DNA from: Mesorhizobium sp. B2-1-1
GTDB lineage: Bacteria; Pseudomonadota; Alphaproteobacteria; Rhizobiales; Rhizobiaceae
DNA: 64,000 bases
Assembly (NCBI RefSeq): GCF_006442975.2
Contig: NZ_CP083954.1
Span: 806,001-870,000 of the forward strand
Direction of reading: 5' to 3'
Below are positions 18,361-27,077 of this stretch, piece by piece; position 1 is the first letter of the stretch, and each line of letters opens with the position of its first letter. Under the pieces are notes generated by a model. That model worked only from the letters and a program-made list of their open reading frames with translations. It had not been told where the DNA came from and ran no database searches. The translations under genes and the position numbers were made by a program.

Positions 18361-19353
18361 TCAGGAAAACAGCAGCGACGACAATTTGCGCCGCGCGGCA
18401 AGCGTCGCCTCGTCGGTCATGCCCCAGGCCTCGAAGAAGCGCAGCAATTGCGCCTTGGCGCCGTCCTCGTTCCAGCCGCGGTCAGCCTTGATGATGGCCA
18501 GGAGATTGTCGGCGGCCGCATCGCGCTCGCCCCTGGCGTTCTGGACCATGGCCAGATCGAAGCGGGCCTGATGGTCGCCGGGATTCTCAGCCAGCCGGCG
18601 CTCGAACTCCGCCGGGTTGCCGAGTTCGGACGCTTGCGCGGCCAAGGTCATCCTGGCGCGCAGCGCGGCCAGCGGCGGCGCATCGGCCTTGGCCTGCGGC
18701 GCCCGCGCCAGCATCGCCTCGGCGCCTTCGGTATCACCGGCCTCGAACAGCAATTCGCCTAGCCCCGCTATCGCCTCGATCGTCTCCGGCGCCTGCTCGA
18801 GCACGGCGTCATAGATGTCGGCCGCCGTCTGCACGTCGCCGGCAGCGCGCGCCTCGGCCGCCGCCGCCAGCGCCTCGGTTACATCAGCCGCACCATTGCC
18901 CTTGCCGCCGACCTTGTCGATGAACTGGGTGATCTGGCTCTCGGGGATGGCGCCCATGAAGCCATCGACCGGCTGGCCGTCCTTGAAGGCGATGACCGCG
19001 GGAATGGACTGGATGCCGAGCTGGCCGGCGATCGAGGGATGGTCGTCGATGTTCATCTTGACCAGCTTGACCTTGCCGCCGGCGGCGCGGACCGCCTTTT
19101 CCAGTTGCGGCGTCAGCTGCTTGCACGGCCCGCACCACGGCGCCCAGAAATCCACCAGCACCGGCTGGCGGCGCGATTCCTGGATGACATCGGCGGCAAA
19201 GGCCGCGGTGGTCGTATCCTTGATGACGTCGCCGGCGGGGGCGGCGCCGGCCGCAGGTTTCTGCGGTTCCGCGCCGCCGCCATACTGCACCGTCGTGGCA
19301 TACTGGCCGCCGCTGTTGCCAAAGGAGCCGCCAAACGGATTGTTGTCACTCAT
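18361..19353 (-). CDS. Thioredoxin-TPR protein (CnoX/YbbN-like)
   Basis: 330 residues. A Gly-rich disordered N terminus (about 45 residues), a thioredoxin domain with the full active site VDFWAPWCGPCKQL, then TPR-like alpha repeats (AADIYDAVLEQAPETIEAIAGLGELLFEAGD). E. coli CnoX, a co-chaperone/holdase, has the same domain order but lost its redox cysteine pair; this protein keeps C-G-P-C, as the alphaproteobacterial forms do. Cytoplasmic. Probably co-transcribed with the LON-domain gene downstream, 163 bp away. Confidence 0.9.
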   Translation of the reverse strand: MSDNNPFGGSFGNSGGQYATTVQYGGGAEPQKPAAGAAPAGDVIKDTTTAAFAADVIQESRRQPVLVDFWAPWCGPCKQLTPQLEKAVRAAGGKVKLVKMNIDDHPSIAGQLGIQSIPAVIAFKDGQPVDGFMGAIPESQITQFIDKVGGKGNGAADVTEALAAAAEARAAGDVQTAADIYDAVLEQAPETIEAIAGLGELLFEAGDTEGAEAMLARAPQAKADAPPLAALRARMTLAAQASELGNPAEFERRLAENPGDHQARFDLAMVQNARGERDAAADNLLAIIKADRGWNEDGAKAQLLRFFEAWGMTDEATLAARRKLSSLLFS

Positions 19354-19431
19354 GTCGTCGCCCTTTCGGTGGCGCCAGCGGATCGGCGCACTGTCCTTGG
19401 TTGGAAACCGGTTTCGCCATCCATGTGGCGA

Positions 19432-19929
19432 TCATGCCGAGACTTTCAAGATAGCAGCATCGTGCCCGGTTGCCTCGACGAATCTGACGAGGTCGCCCGA
19501 TGCGATCGACGTCGTCGCCTCATTGGTCAGCGGATGCGCGTTGATCACCGCATGCCGCATCAGCGCCTCGTCGAGCACGACCCTGACCCTGTGCTGCGTG
19601 TCGTTGATCAGGCCAAACACCGTGACTGCGCCCGGGGCGACGCCCAGAAGCTCCATCAGCATCTCCGGCTTGCCGAAGGAAACGCGGCCGGCGGCGCCGA
19701 TCACATGATGGATCTGCTTCAGGTCGACGACAGCATCCTCGCCGACCGTGACCAGGAAGAAGGCGTCCTTCTTGTCCTTCAGGAACAGGTTCTTGGTGTG
19801 GCCGCCGGCGATTTCGCCGCGCAGCGCCTGCGAATCGGCGACCGTATAGAGCGGCGGATGGCGTTTCGTCGAAACGGCGATGCCGAGTTCGGCAAGAAAG
19901 GCAAAGAGCTCGGCTTCGGTCCTGGGCAT
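19432..19929 (-). CDS. Prolyl-tRNA editing protein (YbaK/ProX-type)
   Basis: 165 residues, one YbaK/ProRS-editing domain: KRHPPLYTVADSQALRGEIAGGHTKNLFLKDKKDAFFLVTV with the conserved KNLFLKD, then GAVTVFGLINDTQHRVRVVLDEAL and HPLTNEATTSI. Members of this group (ProXp-ala/PrdX) hydrolyse Ala-tRNA(Pro) mischarged by ProRS. It diverges from tRNA-Gly. Confident as to family; substrate inferred from family. Confidence 0.88.
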   Translation of the reverse strand: MPRTEAELFAFLAELGIAVSTKRHPPLYTVADSQALRGEIAGGHTKNLFLKDKKDAFFLVTVGEDAVVDLKQIHHVIGAAGRVSFGKPEMLMELLGVAPGAVTVFGLINDTQHRVRVVLDEALMRHAVINAHPLTNEATTSIASGDLVRFVEATGHDAAILKVSA

Positions 19930-20145
19930 GGGGTTCTCGTCTTCGGCTGGTTTCCAGCCATGCCGTTTACGGCCAATGACATGGTCGAGACAAGACCGCC
20001 GCGCGACGCGGCGCCGAATCCTTCCGTCTCCCGCCGGCGGCCCGCCGGCCTCGTCCGGCGCATTGAAAAAAGCCTGCGATTTCCCTGTTGCAATCGCCGC
20101 GCTCTTCAGCCATATAGGCCCGGCTTGCGGCCCAAAGCCGCGCGA

Positions 20146-20220
20146 GCGGGTGTAGCTCAGGGGTAGAGCACAACCTTGCCAAGGTTGGGGTCGAGCGTTC
20201 GAATCGCTTCACCCGCTCCA
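20146..20220 (+). tRNA. tRNA-Gly (anticodon GCC)
   Basis: Cloverleaf: acceptor stem GCGGGTG/CACCCGC, D arm GCTCAGGGGTAGAGC, anticodon stem CAACC/GGTTG with loop TTGCCAA (anticodon GCC at 20178-20180), T arm GAGCG-TTCGAAT-CGCTT, and an encoded CCA (20218-20220). Total 75 nt. Confidence 0.97.
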
Positions 20221-20252
20221 GTTTCCTCTTGGGGAATTAAGCAATTAAAAGA

Positions 20253-20282
20253 AAGCGCCGCCTAGTGCGGCGCTTCTTTTTT
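20253..20282 (+). terminator. Rho-independent terminator after tRNA-Gly
   Basis: Perfect 9-bp stem AAGCGCCGC/GCGGCGCTT with a 5-nt loop (CTAGT), followed by C and TTTTTT. It lies 32 bp after the tRNA CCA end and closes the tRNA transcript. Confidence 0.9.
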
Positions 20283-20463
20283 GCGCGTAGGTCATTGATA
20301 TCTCCCATGACTTGGCGAGCCAGGGCACGATCTTTGTCGGCTCGCCATAGCTCTGGTCTGTTAGCGAATCGACAAGCTGACAAACGTCAACCGATCCATA
20401 CCCGTGGCTGCTTTGCTGCGGATCGATGCAATCCGCCTGACTCGGACTGTCGCACCATCTCCG

Positions 20464-21672
20464 CTACGCACTGCCCAGAGCGATCGCGATACCCTGTCCG
20501 ACACCGATGCACATCGTGGCCAGGGCCAGTCGTGCTTTTCGGGACCGCAACTCGAGCGCGGCAGTGCCGGTGATGCGAATGCCCGACATCCCAAGCGGGT
20601 GCCCGAGCGCGATCGCTCCGCCGTTCGGGTTCACATGCTCCGCGTCCTCGGGGATCCCGAGTTCGCGGAGCACGGCGATGCTTTGGGAGGCAAATGCTTC
20701 ATTCAGCTCGATGATATCGAAGTCCGAAGGCGCGATGCCGAGGCGCGCGCAAAGCTTGCGTGTCGCCGGAGCCGGGCCGATCCCCATGATCCGTGGGGCA
20801 ACCCCGGCCGTCGCGACGCCCAGAATCCGGGCGATCGGTGTGAGCCCGAATGCCTTGACGGAGGCTTCGGACGCGATGATCAGCGCTGCCGCTCCGTCGT
20901 TCACGCCAGAAGCGTTGCCCGCTGTGACGGTGCCGCCTTCCTTTTTGAACGGCGCTGGAAGCTTGGCGAGCGACTCGGTTGTCGTTCCGGTGCGTGGATG
21001 TTCGTCGCGATCGACCACGATAGCATCGCCTTTGCGCTGGGGTACGGTCACCGGAGTGATCTCCAGCGCCAGCCGGCCATTTTCCTGAGCGGCGGCGGTC
21101 CTGGCCTGGCTGCGTGCGGCGAAGCTATCCTGATCGGCGCGGCTGACCTTGAAGGCTTCCGCAATGTTTTCGCCCGTCTCCGGCATCGAATCGACGCCAT
21201 ACTGCTTCTTCATCAATGGATTGACGAAGCGCCAACCGATCGTGGTGTCGTAAATCTCGGCATTGCGCGAAAACGCTTCGCCCGCCTTCGGAAGCACGAA
21301 CGGCGCGCGGCTCATGGATTCGACGCCACCGGCGATGATCAGGTCGGCTTCGCCGGCCTTGATGGCCCGTGCAGCGATGCCCACGGCGTCCATTCCAGAA
21401 CCGCACAGGCGGTTGACCGTGCTGCCGGGGACTTCGATCGGCAGTCCCGCCAACAGCGATGACATGCGCGCGACATTGCGGTTGTCCTCGCCTGCCTGGT
21501 TGGCGCAGCCAAAGATGACCTCATCCACTGCGAACCAGTCCAGGCCTGGATTGCGGTGCCGCAGCGCTCGCAGCGGCACTGCGCCGAGATCGTCGGTCCG
21601 GACCGAGGACAGCGAACCGCCAACCCTGCCGATCGGGGTGCGGATGTAGTCGCAGATGAAGGCCTCGGTCAT
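20464..21672 (-). CDS. pcaF: 3-oxoadipyl-CoA/acetyl-CoA thiolase
   Basis: 402 residues. Last step of the beta-ketoadipate pathway: 3-oxoadipyl-CoA to succinyl-CoA and acetyl-CoA. Catalytic Cys90 in VNRLCGSGMDAV, NEAFASQ, His in NPNGGAIALGHPLG, and the second Cys in LATMCIGVGQG. MTEAFICDYIRTPIGRVGGSL is the characteristic PcaF start. Immediately downstream of pcaJ (stop TGA abuts ATG), so the substrate is likely 3-oxoadipyl-CoA. Confidence 0.93.
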   Translation of the reverse strand: MTEAFICDYIRTPIGRVGGSLSSVRTDDLGAVPLRALRHRNPGLDWFAVDEVIFGCANQAGEDNRNVARMSSLLAGLPIEVPGSTVNRLCGSGMDAVGIAARAIKAGEADLIIAGGVESMSRAPFVLPKAGEAFSRNAEIYDTTIGWRFVNPLMKKQYGVDSMPETGENIAEAFKVSRADQDSFAARSQARTAAAQENGRLALEITPVTVPQRKGDAIVVDRDEHPRTGTTTESLAKLPAPFKKEGGTVTAGNASGVNDGAAALIIASEASVKAFGLTPIARILGVATAGVAPRIMGIGPAPATRKLCARLGIAPSDFDIIELNEAFASQSIAVLRELGIPEDAEHVNPNGGAIALGHPLGMSGIRITGTAALELRSRKARLALATMCIGVGQGIAIALGSA

Positions 21673-22344
21673 TCAGAGCTCCGGTGCCGTCAAGGATTTG
21701 ATTTCGCCATCGACCTTAAGCTCTGCGCCGGTCAGCGCCTTCAATTCATCGAAGCTCATCGCAAGCAGCTTCTCGCGCAGCACGAAACGACAATCGATGA
21801 TGTCTATGACCGCAAGGCTCGTGTAGACCCTCGTCACGCAGCGCACGCCGGTCAGGGGAAGGCTGCAGGCTTTCACCAGTTTCGGACGACCGTCCTTGGT
21901 GACGTGATCGGTGATGACGGCCACGCGTTTTGCTCCGTGCACCAGATCCATGGCACCACCGACCGCTGGTATGCCCTTGGGTCCTGTGCTCCAGTTCGCA
22001 AGGTCACCGGTCTCGGCCACCTCGTAGGCGCCGAGAATGGCAACGTCGAGGTGTTCGCCGCGCACCATCGCGAAGCTGTCGGCATGGTGGAAGAACGAAG
22101 CGCCCGGATTGAGCGTGACCGCCTTCTTCCCCGCATTGATCAGATCCCAGTCCTCGTCGCCTGCCGCCGGGGCTTCGCCAAAATTGAGGATGCCGTTTTC
22201 GGTGTGGAAGATCGCCCGACGCCCAGGCGGCTGAAAGCTCGCCACCATCTCGGGAAAGCCTATGCCGAGGTTCACATAAGCGCCGTCCTCAATGTCCTGC
22301 GCGGCGCGCCATGCAATCTGCGCGTTGGTCAGCTTGACTGTCAT
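21673..22344 (-). CDS. pcaJ: 3-oxoadipate CoA-transferase subunit B
   Basis: 223 residues. With PcaI transfers CoA from succinyl-CoA to 3-oxoadipate. Class I CoA-transferase beta fold with the catalytic glutamate in the TENGILNFGEAP segment and GAMDLVHGAKRVAV downstream. Its ATG overlaps the pcaI stop (ATGA) and its stop abuts the pcaF start, so pcaI-pcaJ-pcaF is one coupled operon. Confidence 0.93.
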   Translation of the reverse strand: MTVKLTNAQIAWRAAQDIEDGAYVNLGIGFPEMVASFQPPGRRAIFHTENGILNFGEAPAAGDEDWDLINAGKKAVTLNPGASFFHHADSFAMVRGEHLDVAILGAYEVAETGDLANWSTGPKGIPAVGGAMDLVHGAKRVAVITDHVTKDGRPKLVKACSLPLTGVRCVTRVYTSLAVIDIIDCRFVLREKLLAMSFDELKALTGAELKVDGEIKSLTAPEL

Positions 22345-23063
22345 GCGTATGCGACCCCTTGGCGGATAAGCGCCTCTTCCTGCATCGGGTTCGAGACCTC
22401 GATCACCTGGTCCACGAAGATCCCGGGCGTCACGACCAGCTCGGGATCAATCGCACCCGGCTGGACGATCCGGCGCGCCTGAACGACGGTCGTGCGTGCG
22501 GCCATCGCCATCAGCGGCGAGAAGTTGCGTGCCGCCTTCCTGTAGGTGAGGTTACCATGAGGGTCGGCAAGTTCCGCCTTGATGAGGGCCACATCCGCCT
22601 TCAGCCAACGTTCCTGCACATAGTGGCGCCCCTCGAACTCGGCCACAGGCTTGCCGGCCGCGAGATCGGTCCCGTAGCTCGTCGGCGTGTAGAAAGCCGG
22701 GATACCCGCGCCACCGGCGCGGATTCGTTCGGCCAGGGTCCCCTGTGGAACCAGTTCGAGCGCGATTTTCCCGGCGAGATACCGCTCGGTGAATGCCCGC
22801 GGATCGGACGAGCGCGGGAACGAGCAGATCATCTTGGCGACCATGCCATTGTCGATCATGGCGGCGATGCCGATCCGTCCGTTCCCTGCATTGTTGTTGA
22901 CGATCGTAAGGTTTTTCGGGGCGCCGGTAGCGCGAAAATGGTCAATCAGGGCGTGGATCAGCTCTATCGGAGCACCTGCGCCGCCGAAGCCGCCGATCAT
23001 GACGGTCATGCCGTCTTCGACGACTGCCACCGCTTCCGCGAGGCTCGCGATTGTCTTGTCCAC
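22341..23063 (-). CDS. pcaI: 3-oxoadipate CoA-transferase subunit A
   Basis: 240 residues. Alpha subunit, with the glycine-rich MIGGFGGAGAPIELI CoA loop and NNNAGNGRIGIAAM. A GTG at 23063 yields VDKTIASLAEAV, matching the usual PcaI start (MDKTIA...), with AAAGG upstream. An in-frame GTG at 23105 would add 14 residues without similarity. It is the first gene of the pcaIJF operon, divergent from the IclR regulator. Confidence 0.9.
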   Translation of the reverse strand: MDKTIASLAEAVAVVEDGMTVMIGGFGGAGAPIELIHALIDHFRATGAPKNLTIVNNNAGNGRIGIAAMIDNGMVAKMICSFPRSSDPRAFTERYLAGKIALELVPQGTLAERIRAGGAGIPAFYTPTSYGTDLAAGKPVAEFEGRHYVQERWLKADVALIKAELADPHGNLTYRKAARNFSPLMAMAARTTVVQARRIVQPGAIDPELVVTPGIFVDQVIEVSNPMQEEALIRQGVAYA

Positions 23064-23139
23064 GTAACCAGCCTTTCCCGGCTCCAAGATCGATTTCGCC
23101 GCCACACGTATCGGCAGACGAGATCTTTCGGCAAGCTGG

Positions 23140-23178
23140 CTTGTGCGATATCATTCGTTTGTTGACATATCGCACAAG
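23140..23178. promoter_or_regulatory. 12-bp inverted repeat, probable PcaR operator
   Basis: CTTGTGCGATAT (23140-23151) and ATATCGCACAAG (23167-23178) form a perfect inverted repeat with a 15-bp spacer, between divergent pcaI and the IclR gene. A TTGACA (23162-23167) overlaps it. The site is the obvious target of the IclR-type regulator and its own promoter, and the size is like that of IclR operators. Confidence 0.7.
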
Positions 23179-23186
23179 GTGAATGG

Positions 23187-23948
23187 ATGCCCATTTCCGA
23201 ACGAGACACGATGGGTGGCTTGGCCAAGGGGTTGTCCGTCATAGAGACGTTCACGGTGGAACGGCCACGGCAGTCGATCACGGACGTCGCGAATGCGTCC
23301 GGTCTCGACAGGGCGACAGCCAGACGCTGTCTCCTTACGCTTTCCCATCTCGGCTACGCCGACTACGACGGAAAGTTCTTCACGCTCACTCCGCGCGTGT
23401 TGAGGCTCGGGACAGCCTGTCTGGCAACCATGCCGCTGCCGCATCTGGTGCAGCCTTTGCTGGATGACCTTTCGGAGCGGCTCGGCGAAAGCTCGTCCGT
23501 CTCGATTCTGGACGGCACCGACGTCGTTTACGTCGCGCGCGCGGCGCAGCGAAAGGTGATGTCGATCGCGCTGATGCCCGGCTCGCGGCTTCCGGCATAC
23601 TGCACTTCCATGGGGCGCGTGCTCCTGGCAGCCATGCCTCCGGAACGCGCTGCACATCTTCTATCTTCCCATGCCCTGCCGGCGCGGACTGCTCATACCT
23701 TGACCGACCCCGACACCATCCTTGCGGAGTTAGGGCGGGTGCGGACGCAAGGGTTCGCGTTGATCGATCAGGAAGTCGAGCTCGGATTGCGCTCGATCGC
23801 CGTGCCGTTGATGACCGTGCGCGGGACGGTGATCGCAGCCGTGAACGTCGGCGTTGCGGCGACACATGTGGGTGTCAGCAATCTCGTTGCGCTCTACCTG
23901 GAGCCGTTGTGTGCACTTCAAGCTGAGCTGCGGGCAGTGCTGCGTTAG
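23187..23948 (+). CDS. pcaR: IclR-family regulator of the pca operon
   Basis: 253 residues. Winged HTH (SITDVANASGLDRATARRCLLTLSHLGYA) and a C-terminal effector domain (VSILDGTDVVYVARA, CTSMGRVLLAAMPPE, LRSIAVPLMTVRGTVIAAVNVGV). The start is the ATG at 23187, directly after the 12-bp inverted repeat. PcaR-type regulators activate pca genes with beta-ketoadipate; the divergent gene order and operator support that role here. The symbol is inferred from context. Confidence 0.85.
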   Translation: MPISERDTMGGLAKGLSVIETFTVERPRQSITDVANASGLDRATARRCLLTLSHLGYADYDGKFFTLTPRVLRLGTACLATMPLPHLVQPLLDDLSERLGESSSVSILDGTDVVYVARAAQRKVMSIALMPGSRLPAYCTSMGRVLLAAMPPERAAHLLSSHALPARTAHTLTDPDTILAELGRVRTQGFALIDQEVELGLRSIAVPLMTVRGTVIAAVNVGVAATHVGVSNLVALYLEPLCALQAELRAVLR

Positions 23949-23967
23949 GGCGCTGCCATGGAGGGAA

Positions 23968-24066
23968 TTAGCGTCCAAGTCGCTCGAAGTAGGAGAGCAT
24001 GTTCCACCCATGATTTTGTCGACGCCCGCTTCATCGTAGCCGCGGCGGGCGAGCTCATGGAAGATC
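23968..24066 (-). pseudogene. Remnant of an M19-type dipeptidase C terminus
   Basis: The minus strand reads IFHELARRGYDEAGVDKIMGG, then by a one-base shift NMLSYFERLGR and a stop at 23968. Together these match the end of a membrane/renal-dipeptidase-like protein (RRGYxExxxxKIxGGNxLR). Only about 32 codons survive, with a frameshift, so this is debris. Confidence 0.5.
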
Positions 24067-24165
24067 GAGGTGGCGGATCACGCCGAACACATCCTCGTCC
24101 GGAACATCCGCGAGAAGGCGGTCTCCAGCGCCTGCAGCCTTGGGCGTGAGGCGATATTCGACCCG
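24055..24165 (-). pseudogene. Possible remnant of a winged-helix regulator
   Basis: A short minus-strand frame reads FAARVEYRLTPKAAGAGDRL followed by about 20 codons ending HLDLP and a stop at 24055. RVEYRLTPK resembles the wing of HxlR/MarR-type regulators. The frame is closed by a stop a few codons upstream and overlaps the dipeptidase remnant, so it cannot be a complete gene. Weak. Confidence 0.3.
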
Positions 24166-24329
24166 GGCAGCAAACCCTGAACGCAATGGGCGAGGCCTTC
24201 AACCCCGAGGATTTCCATCGAGTGGTTTTCGGAGGGTGGAGCCGGACATTCGCGGCCGTCGAGACGGAGATCGCGAAACTACATTCTCGGTTCAAAGCGC
24301 GACGTTTCTTCGCGCAAGTGACTGGCCTC

Positions 24330-25178
24330 TCACGCACCGCCCTGTCGCTGATCCGCTGCGGCATTTTTCGCGGCCATAGCCGATCCGTTGTAGGCCTGCA
24401 TCTGCGCCAGCTTCGCCATGCGCCGGGCGGCCTCTGCGAGCGCCGCGCAATGCTGTTTGAAGTTTTGCTCTATGATCTGACCGTAGGGTCCCGTAAGTCC
24501 CACCGCGTATATAACCTCACCGCTCGTCGGCCTTATCGGAAATGCGATCGAGCCCAGGCCCGGAACATGCTCGGCCAGGTCCATGGCGTAACCCTGCTCC
24601 CGAACCTCGGCCAATTCCCTGGTCAACTCTGCGATCTTCGTTTTCGTCCGATCGGTATAGCTGCGCAGCTCCGTCGCCAGGATCCTCTTCACGGTCTCCT
24701 GCGGATGAAACGCAAGGATCGCCTTGGCCGAAGCGGTCGCATTTACAGGCATGGCCATGCCCGGCATGACATAGGTCCGGACCGGAGTGTCGGGCGCGAC
24801 GCAGGTGACCGAGCGCACTTCGGTACCGTCGAACTTCGACAGGAACGCCGACTGGCCGGTGCGGTCGGCCAAATCCTGAAGCGGTCGCTGCGCGAGCGTC
24901 GTCAGCCAGCCGCTATCCGGAGACATCTGTAGCAGCTGCAGCAGGCGATCGCCGAGACGGTATGTCCGATTGCGAACGCTCTCGGCGGTGATCATCCCGC
25001 TTTCGATCAAGGCATGCAGCAGCCTGTTGATCGTGGTTTTGGGCAATCCAAGCGTCGTTTCGAGTTCGATCGCCGTCAGGCCATGCTCGAACGGCGCGAC
25101 CGTCTCCATGATCGAGATGTAGCGCTCGAGGGGGCTGTCCTTGGCGCTCGGCTTCTTCGACTTCGTATTCAAGGGCAC
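24330..25178 (-). CDS. IclR-family transcriptional regulator
   Basis: 282 residues. Winged HTH (GLTAIELETTLGLPKTTINRLLHALIESGMI) and effector domain (TPVRTYVMPGMAMPVNATASAKAILAF, RLRS-type SIAFPIRPTSGEVIYAVGLTGPYGQI). The start is a GTG at 25178; the nearest internal ATG (25109) would remove the first HTH helix, so GTG is preferred. Divergent from the aldehyde dehydrogenase gene, which it probably controls together with the genes behind it. Confidence 0.87.
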   Translation of the reverse strand: MPLNTKSKKPSAKDSPLERYISIMETVAPFEHGLTAIELETTLGLPKTTINRLLHALIESGMITAESVRNRTYRLGDRLLQLLQMSPDSGWLTTLAQRPLQDLADRTGQSAFLSKFDGTEVRSVTCVAPDTPVRTYVMPGMAMPVNATASAKAILAFHPQETVKRILATELRSYTDRTKTKIAELTRELAEVREQGYAMDLAEHVPGLGSIAFPIRPTSGEVIYAVGLTGPYGQIIEQNFKQHCAALAEAARRMAKLAQMQAYNGSAMAAKNAAADQRQGGA

Positions 25179-25365
25179 CTACGCCGATCTGACAATTGCA
25201 ACTGCAAGAAGGTTATCGTTCAAAACAGACATGAGGGGCAAGGTCAGTCCCTTGTTATTCCGCCGCGCCTTGAGCCCGGGGCTCCGTAGAATAGCCGAAC
25301 GGCCGCACGCCCTCGATCGGTCGGGCTCCGTTAGTAACCCGAATCCGGAAATGTCCTCGCAAATT

Positions 25366-25453
25366 CCGAAATTCGGTATTATCCCCATTTTATGGTCCCC
25401 TCGATTGACTCGCAAGCCAAATCCTGATTATCGGACTAAATACCGATTTTCGG
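25366..25453. promoter_or_regulatory. Two CCGA-N3-TCGG palindromes upstream of the dehydrogenase
   Basis: CCGAAATTCGG (25366-25376) and CCGATTTTCGG (25443-25453) lie 77 bp apart, about seven helical turns, in the AT-richer intergenic region between the divergent IclR and aldehyde dehydrogenase genes. The second runs into the CGGAGGA ribosome site. They are candidate operators for the IclR protein. Confidence 0.4.
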
Positions 25454-25464
25454 AGGAACTTGAA

Positions 25465-27012
25465 ATGGCTGAACTCCCGCGTGTGACCTACTCGAACATC
25501 GGAGTGGATTTTTCCCCGGTTCACGCTCACCTCGACGCAATGATCCCGGATTTCGAGAAGAACACACTGGGTCGCGAGTGGTCGACGCCGTTTGCGACTG
25601 GCGCTCGGAAAGAGATCCTGAGCCCGATCGACAAGAAGATCTCTCTCGGCAAGTTCCCGGCTTCAACCCCGTCAGACGTCAAGTCGGCGATCCAGGCTGC
25701 CCGAGCCGGCGCGAAGGCCTGGAACCGTTCGACGCTGGACGATCGCCTTGCATTCGGCGCCCGCTGGCGAGAGGCGCTGGCGGAGCGGAAGTATGACCTT
25801 GGTTTGGCGGCGCTGTACGAGATCGGAAAGTCCCGCCTCGAGGCAGTCGGCGAAGCCGAGGAATGCCTCGACATGGTCGAGTACTACGCATCGGAGATGA
25901 AGGCGAACAACGGGTTCGTCCGGCCGATGAACATGTTGGTCGAAAACGAGACCGCTACCAGCGTCATGAAGCCCTATGGCGTCTTCGCGGTCATCGCTCC
26001 TTTCAACTTTCCGCTCGCCTTGTCGATCGGCATGGTCTCGGGTGCGCTGTTGACAGGCAATGCGGTGGTCTACAAGCCGTCGCCGGGTTGCGCGCTGACC
26101 GGATTGCTGATTGCCGAAACGCTTCGCAAGGCGGGATTGCCCGAAGGTGTTTTCAACATCGTGCTTGGCGATGGAGAGGTGGGGCGCCTTCTTGCCACCG
26201 ACAACGGCATCGACGGCGTTGCATTCACGGGCTCCCATAAGACCGGCATGAGCATCTTCCGTCATATGGCAACGCTGCCCCACATGAAGCCCGTCATCGC
26301 CGAAATGGGTGGCAAGAACCCTGCCTACGTGACCAGCAAGGCCGATCTCGACCGTGCGGCGCAGGGAGTGGCGCGCTCCGCTTTTGGCCTGCAAGGCCAG
26401 AAGTGCTCCGCATGCTCGGTCGTGTATGTCGACGAGAAGGTCAAGGCGGAATTCATCGAGAAGCTGGTAGCATTCGCCGCAAAGCTGGTGGTCGGAGATC
26501 CTCGCAAGGCCGAGACCTTTATGGGCCCTGTCTATGGCGACGCCACAGTCGCCCTTTTCCAGGCCGCACTGTCGGAAGTCGAGGGCAAAGGCAAGGTGCA
26601 TTTTGGGGGCGCCGCCCTGGGCCAGGGCTTTGCGGACAACTACGTCCTGCCGACGGTCGTCGAACTTGATGGTCCGGGCCGGCTGACCCGCGACGAACTC
26701 TTCATGCCTTTCGTGGTCGTCCGCGGTTTCGATAGTCTCGATGCCGCGATCGAAGAGGGCAACGACATCGCCTACGGACTATCCGCCGGCATCTTTACCA
26801 ACGACCAGGAAGAGTTGCGTCACTTCCTCGACACCGCCGAAGCAGGGGTTCTCTACGCCAACCGTGCGAGCGGCGCGACGACGGGTGCATGGCCAGGCGC
26901 GCAGCCATTCTGCGGCTGGAAGGGCACCGGGGTCAGCGGCAAGGGCGGTCTCGGCTCGTGGTTCCTGCCACAGTACCTGCGCGAGCAGAGCCACACGATC
27001 ATGACCAGGTGA
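25465..27012 (+). CDS. NAD(P)-dependent aldehyde dehydrogenase (P5C-dehydrogenase-like)
   Basis: 515 residues. Oxidises an aldehyde to the acid: cofactor-binding YGVFAVIAPFNFPLALSIGM, FTGSHKTG, catalytic Glu280 in AEMGGKNP and nucleophile Cys314 in GQKCSACS, then DELFMPFVVV. The N-terminal extension and GQKCSA resemble L-glutamate-gamma-semialdehyde dehydrogenases rather than benzaldehyde types. The ATG at 25465 follows CGGAGGA. It heads a run with an aminotransferase, an FAD oxidase and an amino-acid ABC transporter, so the aldehyde may come from an amino-acid side chain. Confidence 0.87.
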   Translation: MAELPRVTYSNIGVDFSPVHAHLDAMIPDFEKNTLGREWSTPFATGARKEILSPIDKKISLGKFPASTPSDVKSAIQAARAGAKAWNRSTLDDRLAFGARWREALAERKYDLGLAALYEIGKSRLEAVGEAEECLDMVEYYASEMKANNGFVRPMNMLVENETATSVMKPYGVFAVIAPFNFPLALSIGMVSGALLTGNAVVYKPSPGCALTGLLIAETLRKAGLPEGVFNIVLGDGEVGRLLATDNGIDGVAFTGSHKTGMSIFRHMATLPHMKPVIAEMGGKNPAYVTSKADLDRAAQGVARSAFGLQGQKCSACSVVYVDEKVKAEFIEKLVAFAAKLVVGDPRKAETFMGPVYGDATVALFQAALSEVEGKGKVHFGGAALGQGFADNYVLPTVVELDGPGRLTRDELFMPFVVVRGFDSLDAAIEEGNDIAYGLSAGIFTNDQEELRHFLDTAEAGVLYANRASGATTGAWPGAQPFCGWKGTGVSGKGGLGSWFLPQYLREQSHTIMTR

Positions 27013-27077
27013 TCGAAAGAGGTCGCGCCCTTCGCCGCGGCCATCCAAGGCTGTCTCCTTCATCGGTTTACAAGATT

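Noticed and set aside
23945..24364. A 139-codon minus-strand frame between the two IclR genes
   Set aside because: Arg/Pro-rich without similarity; the recognisable remnants are in the other frames.
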